A stretch of DNA of 27,858 bases. It comes from Hydromicrobium sp964517765. GTDB lineage: Bacteria; Actinomycetota; Humimicrobiia; Humimicrobiales; Humimicrobiaceae. The notes beneath the pieces were generated by a model. The model searched no databases and was not told where the DNA came from. It worked only from the letters and a program-made list of their open reading frames with translations. This document shows, one piece after another, positions 17,161-26,106 of the stretch (position 1 is the stretch's first letter; every line of letters begins with the position of its first letter). The stretch lies in assembly GCA_964517765.1 (NCBI GenBank), contig CAZFEN010000017.1, positions 1 to 27,858 of the forward strand. The letters are read 5' to 3'. The position numbers were made by a program, and so were the translations under genes.

Positions 17161-17854
17161 TCTTCATCACTCCAATAAGTCTCAGAAGTGCCATAATGAC
17201 ACCTATTACAAGAAAAGCTCCGGGAGGAGAAATAAAAAAGATCAGAGGATGTGTTGATAAGCCCGGAATACTGAATAACTGTTTTCCGAATATCTGAAGA
17301 CCTCCGGTTCCCATAATTTCCCTTATAAATGAAATTATTACAAGAGCAAGCGTAAAGCCGATGCCAATTCCTATCGCATCCGCAGTAGATAGAAGTACTG
17401 AATTTTTTGATGCAAATGCTTCTGCCCGTCCAAGAATAATACAATTTACCACGATAAGCGGAAGATAAATCCCGAGTGATTCGTAAAGTGGAGGTATATA
17501 TGCTTCAAAAACCAGACTCAAAATGGTGACAGATGTAGCTATTACAACGATAAAGACCGGTATCCTTACCATAGAGGGTGTTGCTTTTCTTATGCTTGAA
17601 ATCAATACATTAGAACAAAGGAGGACAAATATCACACCTGCACCCATGCCAAGCGCATTGGTGACCGTATTTGTAATAGCCAGAACCGGACATAACCCCA
17701 GAATAAGTATGAATACAGGATTCGATATTATAATGCCTTTAACAAGTTCCTTCCAGAATCCACTACCGCTTTTTTTATTCCCTTTTATATCTTCTTTCTG
17801 TGAATGACAGGTTCGAGTTTGCTGATAGTCTTTTTGTTCTTTATTATCATTCAT
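17153..17854 (-). CDS. rnfE: Rnf complex membrane subunit RnfE
   Basis: The 233-residue protein has six probable membrane helices and clear RnfE sequence: NPVFILILGLCPVLAITNTV, then a YLPLIVVNCIILGRAEAFA segment and GIGIGFTLALVIISFIREI. The cysteines in GLCP and VNCI would share the intramembrane iron-sulfur cluster with RnfA. The first 30 or so residues are polar and charged, an extension before the usual start. The ATG at 17854 has only a weak GGA upstream, and a start closer to KELVKGII cannot be excluded. It lies 44 bases after rnfG and overlaps rnfA. Confidence 0.94.
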   Translation of the reverse strand: MNDNKEQKDYQQTRTCHSQKEDIKGNKKSGSGFWKELVKGIIISNPVFILILGLCPVLAITNTVTNALGMGAGVIFVLLCSNVLISSIRKATPSMVRIPVFIVVIATSVTILSLVFEAYIPPLYESLGIYLPLIVVNCIILGRAEAFASKNSVLLSTADAIGIGIGFTLALVIISFIREIMGTGGLQIFGKQLFSIPGLSTHPLIFFISPPGAFLVIGVIMALLRLIGVMKNE

Positions 17855-17898
17855 TCCAATGTTCCATTATTTCAATGTTCCGGAATTGTAATATACTA

Positions 17899-18429
17899 TT
17901 ACTTCAGAGTATCTATTACTTCAACTATTTTTTCCTTTATGGCGTCTATTACGGCTCTTGAACTTATGGTTGCCCCGGTTACCGCGTCTATTTTACCACC
18001 CTCCGAACTGAGGGCAATGTCATTTGCAGACAATCCTTTGAATTGATCCGTAAATGAATTTTCTGTTATTCTGCTCCCAACACCCGGAGTCTCGGTTTGC
18101 GAAAGTATGGATATTCCTATAATTGTAAAATTATTATCCAGCCCAACCAGGATATCTATATTTCCACCATAACCGTTGCCGCTGGCTTTAAAAGCATAAC
18201 CGGTTTTTGTATCATCCTGATATATGGTATACACTTCATCCTCGAGTTCATACCGGCTCATCTCCGGAAAAATTTCTTCAAGGATAGCGGTGACTTCTTC
18301 CCCCCTTCTGGATTCCACGACCGTCGAAGTAAAACTATTGACCGCAATCAGCAAGACCACGGAAATGGTCACAATCACGGCCAGAAAAACAATCGGATAT
18401 GCTTTATTTGATAAAACTTTTTTAAGCAT
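17899..18429 (-). CDS. rnfG: Rnf complex FMN-binding subunit RnfG
   Basis: Read from the ATG at 18429, the protein has 176 residues: a single N-terminal membrane helix followed by an extracytoplasmic FMN_bind domain. The flavinylation motif TGATISS carries the Thr (residue 154) to which ApbE would attach FMN, preceded by TETPGVGSRI, another family signature. RnfG passes electrons between RnfD and the rest of the complex outside the membrane. The ATG overlaps the rnfD stop by 8 bases (ATGCTTAA) and has AGGA about 9 bases upstream. A TTG eight codons earlier (18453) also keeps the frame but is less likely. Confidence 0.94.
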   Translation of the reverse strand: MLKKVLSNKAYPIVFLAVIVTISVVLLIAVNSFTSTVVESRRGEEVTAILEEIFPEMSRYELEDEVYTIYQDDTKTGYAFKASGNGYGGNIDILVGLDNNFTIIGISILSQTETPGVGSRITENSFTDQFKGLSANDIALSSEGGKIDAVTGATISSRAVIDAIKEKIVEVIDTLK

Positions 18430-19369
18430 TTTTCTTTTTCCTGACAAAACCAAATGGTTTTATCCTTACATATTTATCTATAAGAGGAACGAAAGCATTC
18501 ATAATAAGTATTGAAAAGCACACTCCTTCAGGCATATTACTGAAATTCCTCAGAAGAATTGTGAGTATTCCGAGGCCAACCGCAAATATTATTCTTCCTT
18601 TCCAGGTCACAGGTGAGGTCACGTAATCAGTAGCCATAAAAAATGCGCCGATCATAAGGCCACCGGCCATTACCTGAAACAACACATCCTTTCCCATTAA
18701 AAATGACCCCAGCGCAACGACTCCTATATATAATACCGGGATCTTCCAGTCAATTATACGCAACAACAGGAGAATTGCGGCCCCTATCAAAATAAGCATC
18801 ACCGATGTTTCTCCCAGCGAACCTCCCCTATTTCCAAAAAAAAGATCTTTGTATAAAGAAAACTTATCTGCATGATAGGTGAAACTATCACTTAACGGAG
18901 TGGCTCCTGTTATGGCATCATAATTAAAATGCGGTGGGATGATCCATGAAGTCATTTCTTTGGGAAAACACACGGATAAGAATGCTCTTCCTGCCAGAGC
19001 CGGATTGAATATATTGTATCCCAGGCCCCCGAAAGCTTCCTTTACAATTGCTATAGAGAAAAAGGCACCAACTACAACCATCCATAAAGGTATCCTCGGG
19101 GGTAAGGTAAGCGCCAGAAGCAGTCCGGTGACTATGGCACTCCCATCCATTATAAATCTTTTCTTACGCAGTTTCTTTATGACAAATTCCGAAAGAACAG
19201 CCGTTGCAGTACTTATAAGTATTATATAAATTGCATAATATCCAAAAAAATAAATCGCTGCAACAGTAGGAAAAAGCAGAGCAAACACAACTACGAACAT
19301 TGTCTTACCCGTAGAGAATCCTCCCCAAATATGAGGAGCATGTGAAATTAAAAATTTATCGTTTTCCAT
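18422..19369 (-). CDS. rnfD: Rnf complex membrane subunit RnfD
   Basis: The 315-residue protein is a multi-helix membrane protein of the NqrB/RnfD family. It has AGRAFLSVCFPKEMTSW (126-142) and the flavinylation motif DAITGATPLS (151-160), where Thr157 should carry covalent FMN, and a conserved late segment ATDYVTSPVT. RnfD is one of the main membrane subunits and, with its FMN and riboflavin, part of the route across the membrane. The gene starts 8 bases after the rnfC stop without a visible Shine-Dalgarno and overlaps rnfG by 8 bases, so translation of rnfC-D-G is probably coupled. Confidence 0.95.
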   Translation of the reverse strand: MENDKFLISHAPHIWGGFSTGKTMFVVVFALLFPTVAAIYFFGYYAIYIILISTATAVLSEFVIKKLRKKRFIMDGSAIVTGLLLALTLPPRIPLWMVVVGAFFSIAIVKEAFGGLGYNIFNPALAGRAFLSVCFPKEMTSWIIPPHFNYDAITGATPLSDSFTYHADKFSLYKDLFFGNRGGSLGETSVMLILIGAAILLLLRIIDWKIPVLYIGVVALGSFLMGKDVLFQVMAGGLMIGAFFMATDYVTSPVTWKGRIIFAVGLGILTILLRNFSNMPEGVCFSILIMNAFVPLIDKYVRIKPFGFVRKKKNA

Positions 19370-19377
19370 TTTTTACT

Positions 19378-20742
19378 TTAATCGACAACTTTCAAAAGTT
19401 GATTTTTGCCTGTTTTTATGTAACCTACAATAGGTATATTGGCCGGGCAGACATAAGAACAGCAGCCGCATTCTATACAATTTTCAATATAATATTCCCT
19501 GCAAACTTCAAAGTCACCCTTTTTTACATACCTTACATAAGCCAGAGGCATGAGCTTCATAGGACATATATTCACACATCTGCCGCAATTTATACAATTT
19601 TGTTCAAACGGGACCCTGCTTTTTCTTACAAGTAAGCAATTCATACCTTTCGTTACCGGAAAATCGGTATTTACGATAGAAATACCCATCATCGGTCCTC
19701 CGATAATCAAATAATTGACTCCATTCTCCGTTTTGCCGCAATTATCAATAAGGCGATCTATGGTTGTACCCAGCCTTACAAGTAAATTTTTTGGATTTTC
19801 GATTGCTCCGGTAACCGTAACTATTCTATCTATCATCGGCCTTCCTTCTATCACAGCCTCGTAAACCGATTTGGAAGTTGCTATATTGTTCATTATGACT
19901 CCAACATCCATTGGCAGTCCGCCCATTGGAACAGTTCTTCCGGTTATGGTCCTTATCAATGTTTTTTCTGCACCCATAGGATATCTCGATTCCAGTTCGA
20001 TTATTTTAAAAATACTGCCCAGCCCCATCTCTTCCACAAGTTTTCCCAAATGAATGATAGCATCTTCCTTATTTTCCTCTATTGCTATATAGATATTTTT
20101 GGGTAAAAGAAGTACTTTACTTATTATATAAAGACCCATTAAAACTTCTCTGCCGTGCTCTAACATTACTCTGTGATCGGAAGTTATAAACGGTTCACAT
20201 TCACAGCCATTTAAGATCAGCGTATCGATTTTTTTATCCTGTGGAGGATTGAGTTTGACATGAGTCGGAAAAGTGGCGCCACCAAGACCGACGATTCCTG
20301 CTTCTCTTATTTTTTTGATTATTTCTTTTCCGTCAATGGAGTCTATTATTTTTTTTAGTCCGGAGAAATCATTAGGCTTCTTGATATCGAATAATTTCTT
20401 TAATTCTATCCAGCTGTCCTCCCCATCGGATTCTATGATCACCGAATCCATCATAGTGCTTGTAACCGGATTTACTACTTTAATGATTCTGGTCACTTTG
20501 CCGGAGATAGAAGCATGAATGGGTGCCGAAACATAGTTCTGGGAATCAGCTATTTTTTGGCCCGTTTTTACTGTATCTCCCCTTTCGACTATGAACTCAC
20601 AGGGGGCCCCTATATTTTGCTGAAGAGGTATGACTACTTTATCCGGAACAGGTAACATTTCAATGGGCTTTTTAGCTGTTATTTTATTTTCCGGCAGATA
20701 TAAACCTTTGAATGCTCTTTTTTTCTTTATTACAATATTCAT
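19378..20742 (-). CDS. rnfC: Rnf complex NADH-binding subunit RnfC
   Basis: The 454-residue protein has the RnfC layout: a barrel-sandwich N-terminal region (PLQQNIGAPCEFIVERGD, 39-56), an NADH/FMN-binding region with GIVGLGGATFPTHVKL (149-164) and LILNGCECEPFIT (175-187), and two ferredoxin-type [4Fe-4S] motifs at Cys383/386/389/393 and Cys422/425/428/432. It exchanges electrons with NAD+/NADH on the cytoplasmic side. It ends soon after the second cluster, lacking the long Ala/Lys-rich tail of proteobacterial RnfC. It is 35 bases downstream of apbE and leads the structural rnf genes. Confidence 0.96.
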   Translation of the reverse strand: MNIVIKKKRAFKGLYLPENKITAKKPIEMLPVPDKVVIPLQQNIGAPCEFIVERGDTVKTGQKIADSQNYVSAPIHASISGKVTRIIKVVNPVTSTMMDSVIIESDGEDSWIELKKLFDIKKPNDFSGLKKIIDSIDGKEIIKKIREAGIVGLGGATFPTHVKLNPPQDKKIDTLILNGCECEPFITSDHRVMLEHGREVLMGLYIISKVLLLPKNIYIAIEENKEDAIIHLGKLVEEMGLGSIFKIIELESRYPMGAEKTLIRTITGRTVPMGGLPMDVGVIMNNIATSKSVYEAVIEGRPMIDRIVTVTGAIENPKNLLVRLGTTIDRLIDNCGKTENGVNYLIIGGPMMGISIVNTDFPVTKGMNCLLVRKSRVPFEQNCINCGRCVNICPMKLMPLAYVRYVKKGDFEVCREYYIENCIECGCCSYVCPANIPIVGYIKTGKNQLLKVVD

Positions 20743-20777
20743 TTAATTTTTAGTAGGTAAAAAAACAATACGTAATT

Positions 20778-21812
20778 TTACTTTATATATTCTGAAAGTC
20801 CAGAAGAACTGTAAACAATTCTTTCTGAATCTATTATTAACGCTTCCACTCCATCAAGTGATTCAACAAGATCCATCCCGTCTTCCGGTCCCAACACAAA
20901 AACGGAAGTTGCAAGGACGTCTGCCTCTATGCATGTGTCAGCAATCACAGTTGAACTTATACAACTGCCGGCAGAATATCCCGTTCTCGGATCCATTATA
21001 TGCCCTACTTCACCTTCCGGATCATAATAACGGTAATAGTTCCCGGAAGTAGTAACTGCTTTATCTGTGAAAACAAATGTCGGAAGAGGTTCGATATCAG
21101 TGTCTGTATCCCCGGACTGGTCGGGATTTTCCAGTTCAACGATCCATTTGTCTCCATCCGGCTTGATTCCCATCGCATATAGATCCCCGCTTATGTTTAC
21201 AAGCGCCTGCTTTATTCCAAATCCTTTTATGATTTTTATTGCCTCATCAACCGCATATCCCTGGGCAATTCCGCCAAAAGTAATGGCCATTCCATCCACG
21301 TTAAACTCTATTCTATCATCACTGACAATTATCTTATCTGAACCAATCACCGGTAAAGTCTGCTCTATTCTCTGAGCCTGAACTTCCGGAGTTTCTTTCC
21401 ATAATTCGCCTGCGGACCAGAGATCAAGTAGAGGCTGAACGGTAATATCAAAACACCCGCCAGTAATATTGTAGTATTCGATAGAACTATTTATAAGATT
21501 TAGAAAATCGGACGAAGGGTCGTCAAGATAACCGTTTTTATTTAAAAATGATGCTTCGCTATTCTCGTCATAAACCGACGCTATATCCTCAATCTCCTTT
21601 ATTCTGTCAAACGCGGCGTTTATGGCTTCATTTCCGGTTTCTTCATCTGAAAACACGGTTATGGTTGCATAACTTCCCATCACTTCTCTGGTTTCTTCAA
21701 CTCTCTCTATAGTGCTGAATTTACAGGAGCTAAAAGATAAAAATAAAAAACTTGCTATTACGAAAACACTCAACAACCAGAGTACCTTTTTTTTCCTTTT
21801 AAAAATTGGCAC
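20778..21812 (-). CDS. apbE: FAD:protein FMN transferase (ApbE), lipoprotein
   Basis: The 344-residue protein has a signal peptide with lipobox FSSC (Cys30), then the ApbE fold: EVMGSYATITVF (43-54), GGIAQGYAVD (180-189), NISGDLYAMG (206-215), TSGNYYRYY (255-263), HIMDPRTG (271-278) and the metal-binding EADVLAT (296-302). It takes FMN from FAD and links it to Thr in S/TGAT motifs of exported domains; the obvious targets are RnfG and RnfD, encoded just downstream. The start is a GTG at 21812, supported by a strong AGGAGG (21829-21824) 11 bases upstream, the best ribosome-binding site in this operon. It lies 35 bases after the SAF-domain gene. Confidence 0.95.
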   Translation of the reverse strand: MPIFKRKKKVLWLLSVFVIASFLFLSFSSCKFSTIERVEETREVMGSYATITVFSDEETGNEAINAAFDRIKEIEDIASVYDENSEASFLNKNGYLDDPSSDFLNLINSSIEYYNITGGCFDITVQPLLDLWSAGELWKETPEVQAQRIEQTLPVIGSDKIIVSDDRIEFNVDGMAITFGGIAQGYAVDEAIKIIKGFGIKQALVNISGDLYAMGIKPDGDKWIVELENPDQSGDTDTDIEPLPTFVFTDKAVTTSGNYYRYYDPEGEVGHIMDPRTGYSAGSCISSTVIADTCIEADVLATSVFVLGPEDGMDLVESLDGVEALIIDSERIVYSSSGLSEYIK

Positions 21813-21847
21813 TAAGAATTCCCCCTCCTGGATAATTTTTGATTATT

Positions 21848-23224
21848 TTATTTAAGATCAATAAATAATTTATCTTGCGACCTTCTAAACTCGTGCAACA
21901 ATGAATTTTTAACCAAACTCACGTCATTATACTCTATTGGTTTATCTTTTTCTATATCTTTTCTCAAAACGCAACCTTCTGAAATTCCAATGGGCAGCAG
22001 ATTTTCTTTCTTTGCTTTACCGTACCTTTCGATGAGTCCGTAGACCATATATCTTCCAATACCATCGATTACTTCTCCGGCTTTTAGATCCCTTTTAGCA
22101 AGAGTTATGACCTCTGATACCAGACCGCAATCCGGCGTGATTGTAGGCTCATTATAAAAATATGCTCTGGCAACAGAGAGAGGTGTTTCAATACTGGTGA
22201 GATGATAGGGCCTGTAAAGAAGATAATAGGGCCCGCTTCCCAGCATCAGGTATTCAAGGTCGGCTTTTACCATTTTATTTTTGGTGCTATAAATTAAAAA
22301 AACACCGGGAGCAAGATTTCCGATTGCAAAGTCAACCACTCCTTTTCCTGATAATATTCCACCATCTTCTTTTGGCCGGAACACATTTACCAGATCCTTT
22401 ATGTCTGCTTTCGGACCATGCATCCCCCTGCAGTCGGGTACGAGACCGGTAGAATTTGAAATACAGGCCATTTCTATCATTGATTTTGTGCCATCTACAA
22501 ATGAAGTCATCATGTTAGGGCTCGAACCCTTACTCCTGGCATACTCCTTAAGCGAGGTCGGGTTTGCATACCTGTCGAGAGGATTATTCTTACCTTTTCC
22601 GGCAGCAATTACTTCGAATCCCAGCATATCTGCAAAATCATAAAGTTCTTTTAGAGCAGCTGGCTCATCTCCGGCTGATACCGTATATACCACGCCGGCT
22701 TCATCTGCCATCTTTTTTAGATATGGCCCTATGGTTACATCTGCCTCTACGTTTAAGGTTATTATATGTTTTTTATATGATATTGCAGTGGAGGCTATGA
22801 ATGCTCCGGCTTCGGGACTACCCGTTGCATCTATGATCACATCCACATCATCGATGGCAAAAAGCACATTAAGATCATCTGCGACTATAAGCTTCCCTTT
22901 TCCGGCCAGCTGGTTTAACTTTTCTCTGATGCTATTTTGAAGGATACTGCCTTCCGTTATGACTTTACTTATCTTGTCATTTTCCGGATCTAATCTACTT
23001 GCGGCTCCTGCCAGTACGATTTCGTCATCGCTAATCTCCAGTTCCTTAAGTACGGAGGCAATTCTACCAATATCTCGATTTGCTACCGCTAAAATCTTCA
23101 TGCCACCAAGATCCCTGATGTGGGATATCAGGCTTCTTCCCATCTGCCCCACTCCCGCAACGGCAACTTTTATGGATTCCCCTTTTTCCCCAAGATTCCT
23201 TAATTTTTTATTTAGACCACGCAT
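21848..23224 (-). CDS. Predicted homoserine dehydrogenase-like NAD(P) oxidoreductase with SAF domain (COG4091)
   Basis: The 458-residue protein has a Rossmann start IKVAVAGVGQMGRSLISHI (18-36), a homoserine-dehydrogenase-like DVDVIIDATGSPEAGA segment and a C-terminal SAF-like region (about 370-440, AKRDLKAGEVIDGIGRYMVYG then LPIGISEGCVL). This layout matches the COG4091 group, for which a specific substrate is not firmly established. The PYYLLYRPYHLTSIETPLS stretch (about 330-350) is typical of that group. It is unlikely to be the threonine-pathway enzyme itself. It is the first gene of the run leading to apbE and rnfC, with 35-base gaps, so it may be co-expressed with the Rnf complex; a redox link through NAD(P)H is inference. 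Confidence 0.8.
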   Translation of the reverse strand: MRGLNKKLRNLGEKGESIKVAVAGVGQMGRSLISHIRDLGGMKILAVANRDIGRIASVLKELEISDDEIVLAGAASRLDPENDKISKVITEGSILQNSIREKLNQLAGKGKLIVADDLNVLFAIDDVDVIIDATGSPEAGAFIASTAISYKKHIITLNVEADVTIGPYLKKMADEAGVVYTVSAGDEPAALKELYDFADMLGFEVIAAGKGKNNPLDRYANPTSLKEYARSKGSSPNMMTSFVDGTKSMIEMACISNSTGLVPDCRGMHGPKADIKDLVNVFRPKEDGGILSGKGVVDFAIGNLAPGVFLIYSTKNKMVKADLEYLMLGSGPYYLLYRPYHLTSIETPLSVARAYFYNEPTITPDCGLVSEVITLAKRDLKAGEVIDGIGRYMVYGLIERYGKAKKENLLPIGISEGCVLRKDIEKDKPIEYNDVSLVKNSLLHEFRRSQDKLFIDLK

Positions 23225-23266
23225 AATATCTCTTAAAAATAATGATTTTCAGAACAAACAGGAGTA

Positions 23267-23272
23267 ATTATA
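23267..23272 (-). promoter_or_regulatory. Possible -10 box for the SAF-protein/apbE/rnf transcript
   Basis: A perfect TATAAT on the minus strand (23272-23267) lies 43 bases before the ATG at 23224. The sequence 17 bases farther upstream is TTTATT, a poor -35, so this is a weak prediction. It is the only full-consensus -10 I see between the lipoprotein gene and the operon. Confidence 0.3.
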
Positions 23273-23322
23273 TTACAATCCAATCCATCAATAAACTAAA
23301 ATCCTCAGTGCAAAACCTCAAA

Positions 23323-24609
23323 TCATTGGAAAGAAAGAGATTTAAGCATACTTTCCAATACATTATCAGCAAATGTCCGGTAATATATATCCGAAACCTT
23401 TATAAGAAGATAAAGCATATTGTCCTGTTTTATGAAAATGATGCTTCCGTCCCAGCCGTCATTATCCTCACCGGGATAACGGTAACTTATCCGTCTGTAA
23501 ATGATATCATTGATTTCCCCGGTACTTTCGGTCTTTTCAATCTCTGAAGTTTCACTCGAGTCAACTATATTTTCTGATTTTTCTAATAATTCCTCCGCAA
23601 AATCCGAATACTGATCTTCAGAAGGAGTATAGCCTTTTTTCAAAACCCACATATTAATAACAACATTTATATTATCGGAGTCCGGTATAAAATCAATTTT
23701 AAGACCTTTATTGCTTTCATTGTCTTCATGTCCCCATCCATCAGGATAAAGTATAGAAAATCCATATGATTCTTTTTCATAAATATTTTCTGAATTAAAA
23801 GTGGCATCAGAAATTTCCCCTTCCTTTATTTCATAGTGATATTCCCGTTCCGTCAAACTGCTTCCAAATACTTCGATCCTGTAACCTCCGATCGGCCACA
23901 ACTCATCATTGGTTATTTCAAAGACAATATAGCGAGGTAAATAATAATCTGCATCAACAGCAATTTCCTTCTCGCCCAGTAACTCATCCTCGCCCAGATG
24001 CCATCTGACTCCGACGGTCTCGCCTTTTATCTGACAATTTAGCTTCAGACATGTATAAATAACATCATCGGGATAAAAATTATCCATAGCTGCTGCAGGC
24101 TGCCCGGCTTCATCTATTTCATTTGATAATACCACATCAATTAATTCCATCTCAGGATATTCAATTGTAAAATCCACACTGCTTATAAACCTGCTATTAT
24201 GGTAAAATTCTACTCTGTAATTTCCCGGTTCTCCTATGATATCTCCTTCTTTACCGGGTGTGACGTAGTTTGAAAGATAACCCGAGATATACCCTGAATT
24301 TTCACTTGCATATTTGTCAGTAGACTGTGCGATTACTTCTTCTGAGTCTTCGTTTATCCAGATAAACTTCCATATGTCTTCGGCTTTGATTCCTGATACT
24401 TCTATAGCTGCGAAAATTTTTTGAATTCCGATATCAAAAGCATTTTTAGTATCCAGTGGAGAAAAAGTAATCGGGTCTATCTCACTGCAAATGATTAAAT
24501 CACCAAAATCCAGCTGGCGCATACAGGAAGAAACAGGAATAATATAAAATAGTATAAAAACGGCAATAATTACAAATACCCTTATTTTTTTTATCATAAA
24601 ATTCTTCAT
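23323..24609 (-). CDS. Predicted lipoprotein with two similar beta-rich segments and a PsbP-like C-terminal part
   Basis: The 428-residue protein has a basic start, a hydrophobic helix and lipobox VSSC (Cys29), so it should be lipid-anchored outside the cytoplasmic membrane. Residues about 37-150 and 157-260 look like two related beta-sandwich segments: each starts with an SEID/NEID stretch, has a central Trp region (IWKFIWINED; VRWHLGEDE) and ends in GNYRVEFY.. or GGYRIEVFG. followed by an alternating beta strand. Residues about 278-428 (YGFSILYPDGW, then NVVINMWVLKKGYTP and the closing FADNVLESMLKSLSF) resemble PsbP/DUF-type lipoprotein domains. I cannot assign a function. Acidic composition fits an exported protein. 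It is divergent from the MATE gene. Confidence 0.7.
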   Translation of the reverse strand: MKNFMIKKIRVFVIIAVFILFYIIPVSSCMRQLDFGDLIICSEIDPITFSPLDTKNAFDIGIQKIFAAIEVSGIKAEDIWKFIWINEDSEEVIAQSTDKYASENSGYISGYLSNYVTPGKEGDIIGEPGNYRVEFYHNSRFISSVDFTIEYPEMELIDVVLSNEIDEAGQPAAAMDNFYPDDVIYTCLKLNCQIKGETVGVRWHLGEDELLGEKEIAVDADYYLPRYIVFEITNDELWPIGGYRIEVFGSSLTEREYHYEIKEGEISDATFNSENIYEKESYGFSILYPDGWGHEDNESNKGLKIDFIPDSDNINVVINMWVLKKGYTPSEDQYSDFAEELLEKSENIVDSSETSEIEKTESTGEINDIIYRRISYRYPGEDNDGWDGSIIFIKQDNMLYLLIKVSDIYYRTFADNVLESMLKSLSFQ

Positions 24610-24675
24610 TTTTATTATGTGATTATTCTAAAGGTTCTTACCATAAAATAACATATTTTTCACAATAAATTTCAA

Positions 24676-24704
24676 TTGACATTTTAATCATATTGTAACA
24701 GAAT
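24676..24704 (+). promoter_or_regulatory. Possible sigma-70-type promoter of the MATE gene
   Basis: TTGACA at 24676-24681 is a perfect -35, followed after 17 bases by CAGAAT (24699-24704), which matches four of six -10 positions. The MATE ATG is 31 bases downstream and has a GGGAG ribosome-binding site. The -10 is weak, so confidence is moderate. Confidence 0.4.
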
Positions 24705-24735
24705 GTTTTTTTATCTTCTTTGGGAGCATTAAATC

Positions 24736-26106
24736 ATGATTAAGTCATTTACAAAACATAAAGAGTTTATACCAAAATTAATTGCGATTGCATCTCCTAT
24801 AATATTACAGAATTTTCTTACTTCTACCTTAAATTTTTTAGATGTCTTTATGGTTGGCCAATTAGGTGAAAGAGAAGTTGCCGGAGTAGGTATTGCCAAT
24901 CAAATATATTTTCTTTTTTTAATGTTTGTGTTCAGTATAGCCACCGGTGCTGCTGTTTTTACCTCACAGTACTGGGGTAAGAAAGATATCAAAAATATAC
25001 TTCCACATCTGGGAATCGGCATTACATTTGCGCTGATATTTTCCGCTACTTTTACCTTTGTGGCCCTATTGTTCCCAAATACATTAATAAGATTGTTTAA
25101 CAATGATCCGCAGGTAATAGAACTGGGCGTACAGTATATAAGAATAATTGCAATTAGTTTAATTTTGACCTCAATATCTATCGTATATGCCACAATACTG
25201 CGAAGTACCGAAAATGTAAAATTCCCCATGGTTGCAAGTCTTATTGGGCTTGTTACCAATACGTTACTAAATTATTTACTTATTTTTGGAAAATTCGGAT
25301 TTCCCAGATTGGAAGTCAGGGGTGCGGCAATTGCAACAGTAATTGCCCGGAGTGCAGAATTTTGTATTATACTTGGTTTTACCTACCTTAAAAAATATCC
25401 TATAGCTGCCAGCTTAAAAAATATTTTTAATTATTCAAAAGAGATGATAAAAAAATATATAAAAATATGGGCACCGGTTATGGGACAGAGTGTAGGATGG
25501 GCCCTCGGATACACTATGTACAGTGTAATATACGGACATATAAGTACCGCAGCACTTGCCGCCTATAACATAGCCTGCTCTATCGAACGTATAAGTCTTT
25601 TGCTCTTCATGGGACTGGCGAGCGCCTGTGCCATAATGGTTGGTAATAGAATCGGGGCCGGCGAAGCGTATAAAGCAAGGGATTATTCCAAGAATTTTCT
25701 TTTTATATCAGTCGGATTTTCAATTATAATTGCGGTGATCCTTATTTTCGTAAGAGGATATATAGTGAATTTTTATAATCTATCCGATCAGAGCAACCGC
25801 TATCTTTATTATTTATTACTGGTAATGGCCTGCATTATGCTGCTGAGGGTAATGAATATTATTTTTCAGAATGGGATCTTAAGGGCAGGCGGTGATACTC
25901 TTTTTAGCATGATAAATGAACTTGGCGGAATATGGATTGTGGGTGTACCACTGGCGGCAGTAGCTGCATTTATTTTTAAACTGCCGGTATATTATGTCAT
26001 GGCAATAGCGGCTACTGAAGAATTAGTAAAAATGATAGCCGGTTTTTACCGCTTTCTTTCAAATAAATGGATCCATAACCTGACAAAGCAAACAAAAATT
26101 GTGTGA
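24736..26106 (+). CDS. MATE family multidrug/cation antiporter
   Basis: The 456-residue membrane protein has about 12 hydrophobic helices in two halves. Family landmarks are PIILQNFLTSTLNFLDVFMVGQLGE near the N-terminus (MATE helix 1-2 region), GAAVFTSQYWGKKD after helix 2, and in the second half PVMGQSVGWALGYTMYSVIYG and ACAIMVGNRIGAGE, the counterpart of the first repeat. MATE proteins export cationic drugs or metabolites in exchange for sodium or protons; in a cell with an Rnf ion pump either coupling ion could be used. The ATG has GGGAG about 8 bases upstream. The next gene starts within its stop (GTGA overlap), so the two were probably one transcript. Confidence 0.93.
   Translation: MIKSFTKHKEFIPKLIAIASPIILQNFLTSTLNFLDVFMVGQLGEREVAGVGIANQIYFLFLMFVFSIATGAAVFTSQYWGKKDIKNILPHLGIGITFALIFSATFTFVALLFPNTLIRLFNNDPQVIELGVQYIRIIAISLILTSISIVYATILRSTENVKFPMVASLIGLVTNTLLNYLLIFGKFGFPRLEVRGAAIATVIARSAEFCIILGFTYLKKYPIAASLKNIFNYSKEMIKKYIKIWAPVMGQSVGWALGYTMYSVIYGHISTAALAAYNIACSIERISLLLFMGLASACAIMVGNRIGAGEAYKARDYSKNFLFISVGFSIIIAVILIFVRGYIVNFYNLSDQSNRYLYYLLLVMACIMLLRVMNIIFQNGILRAGGDTLFSMINELGGIWIVGVPLAAVAAFIFKLPVYYVMAIAATEELVKMIAGFYRFLSNKWIHNLTKQTKIV

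Noticed and set aside
17850..17885. Repeated GGAACATTG on the minus strand between rnfG and rnfE
   Set aside because: Only two short copies; probably a small local duplication without evident function.
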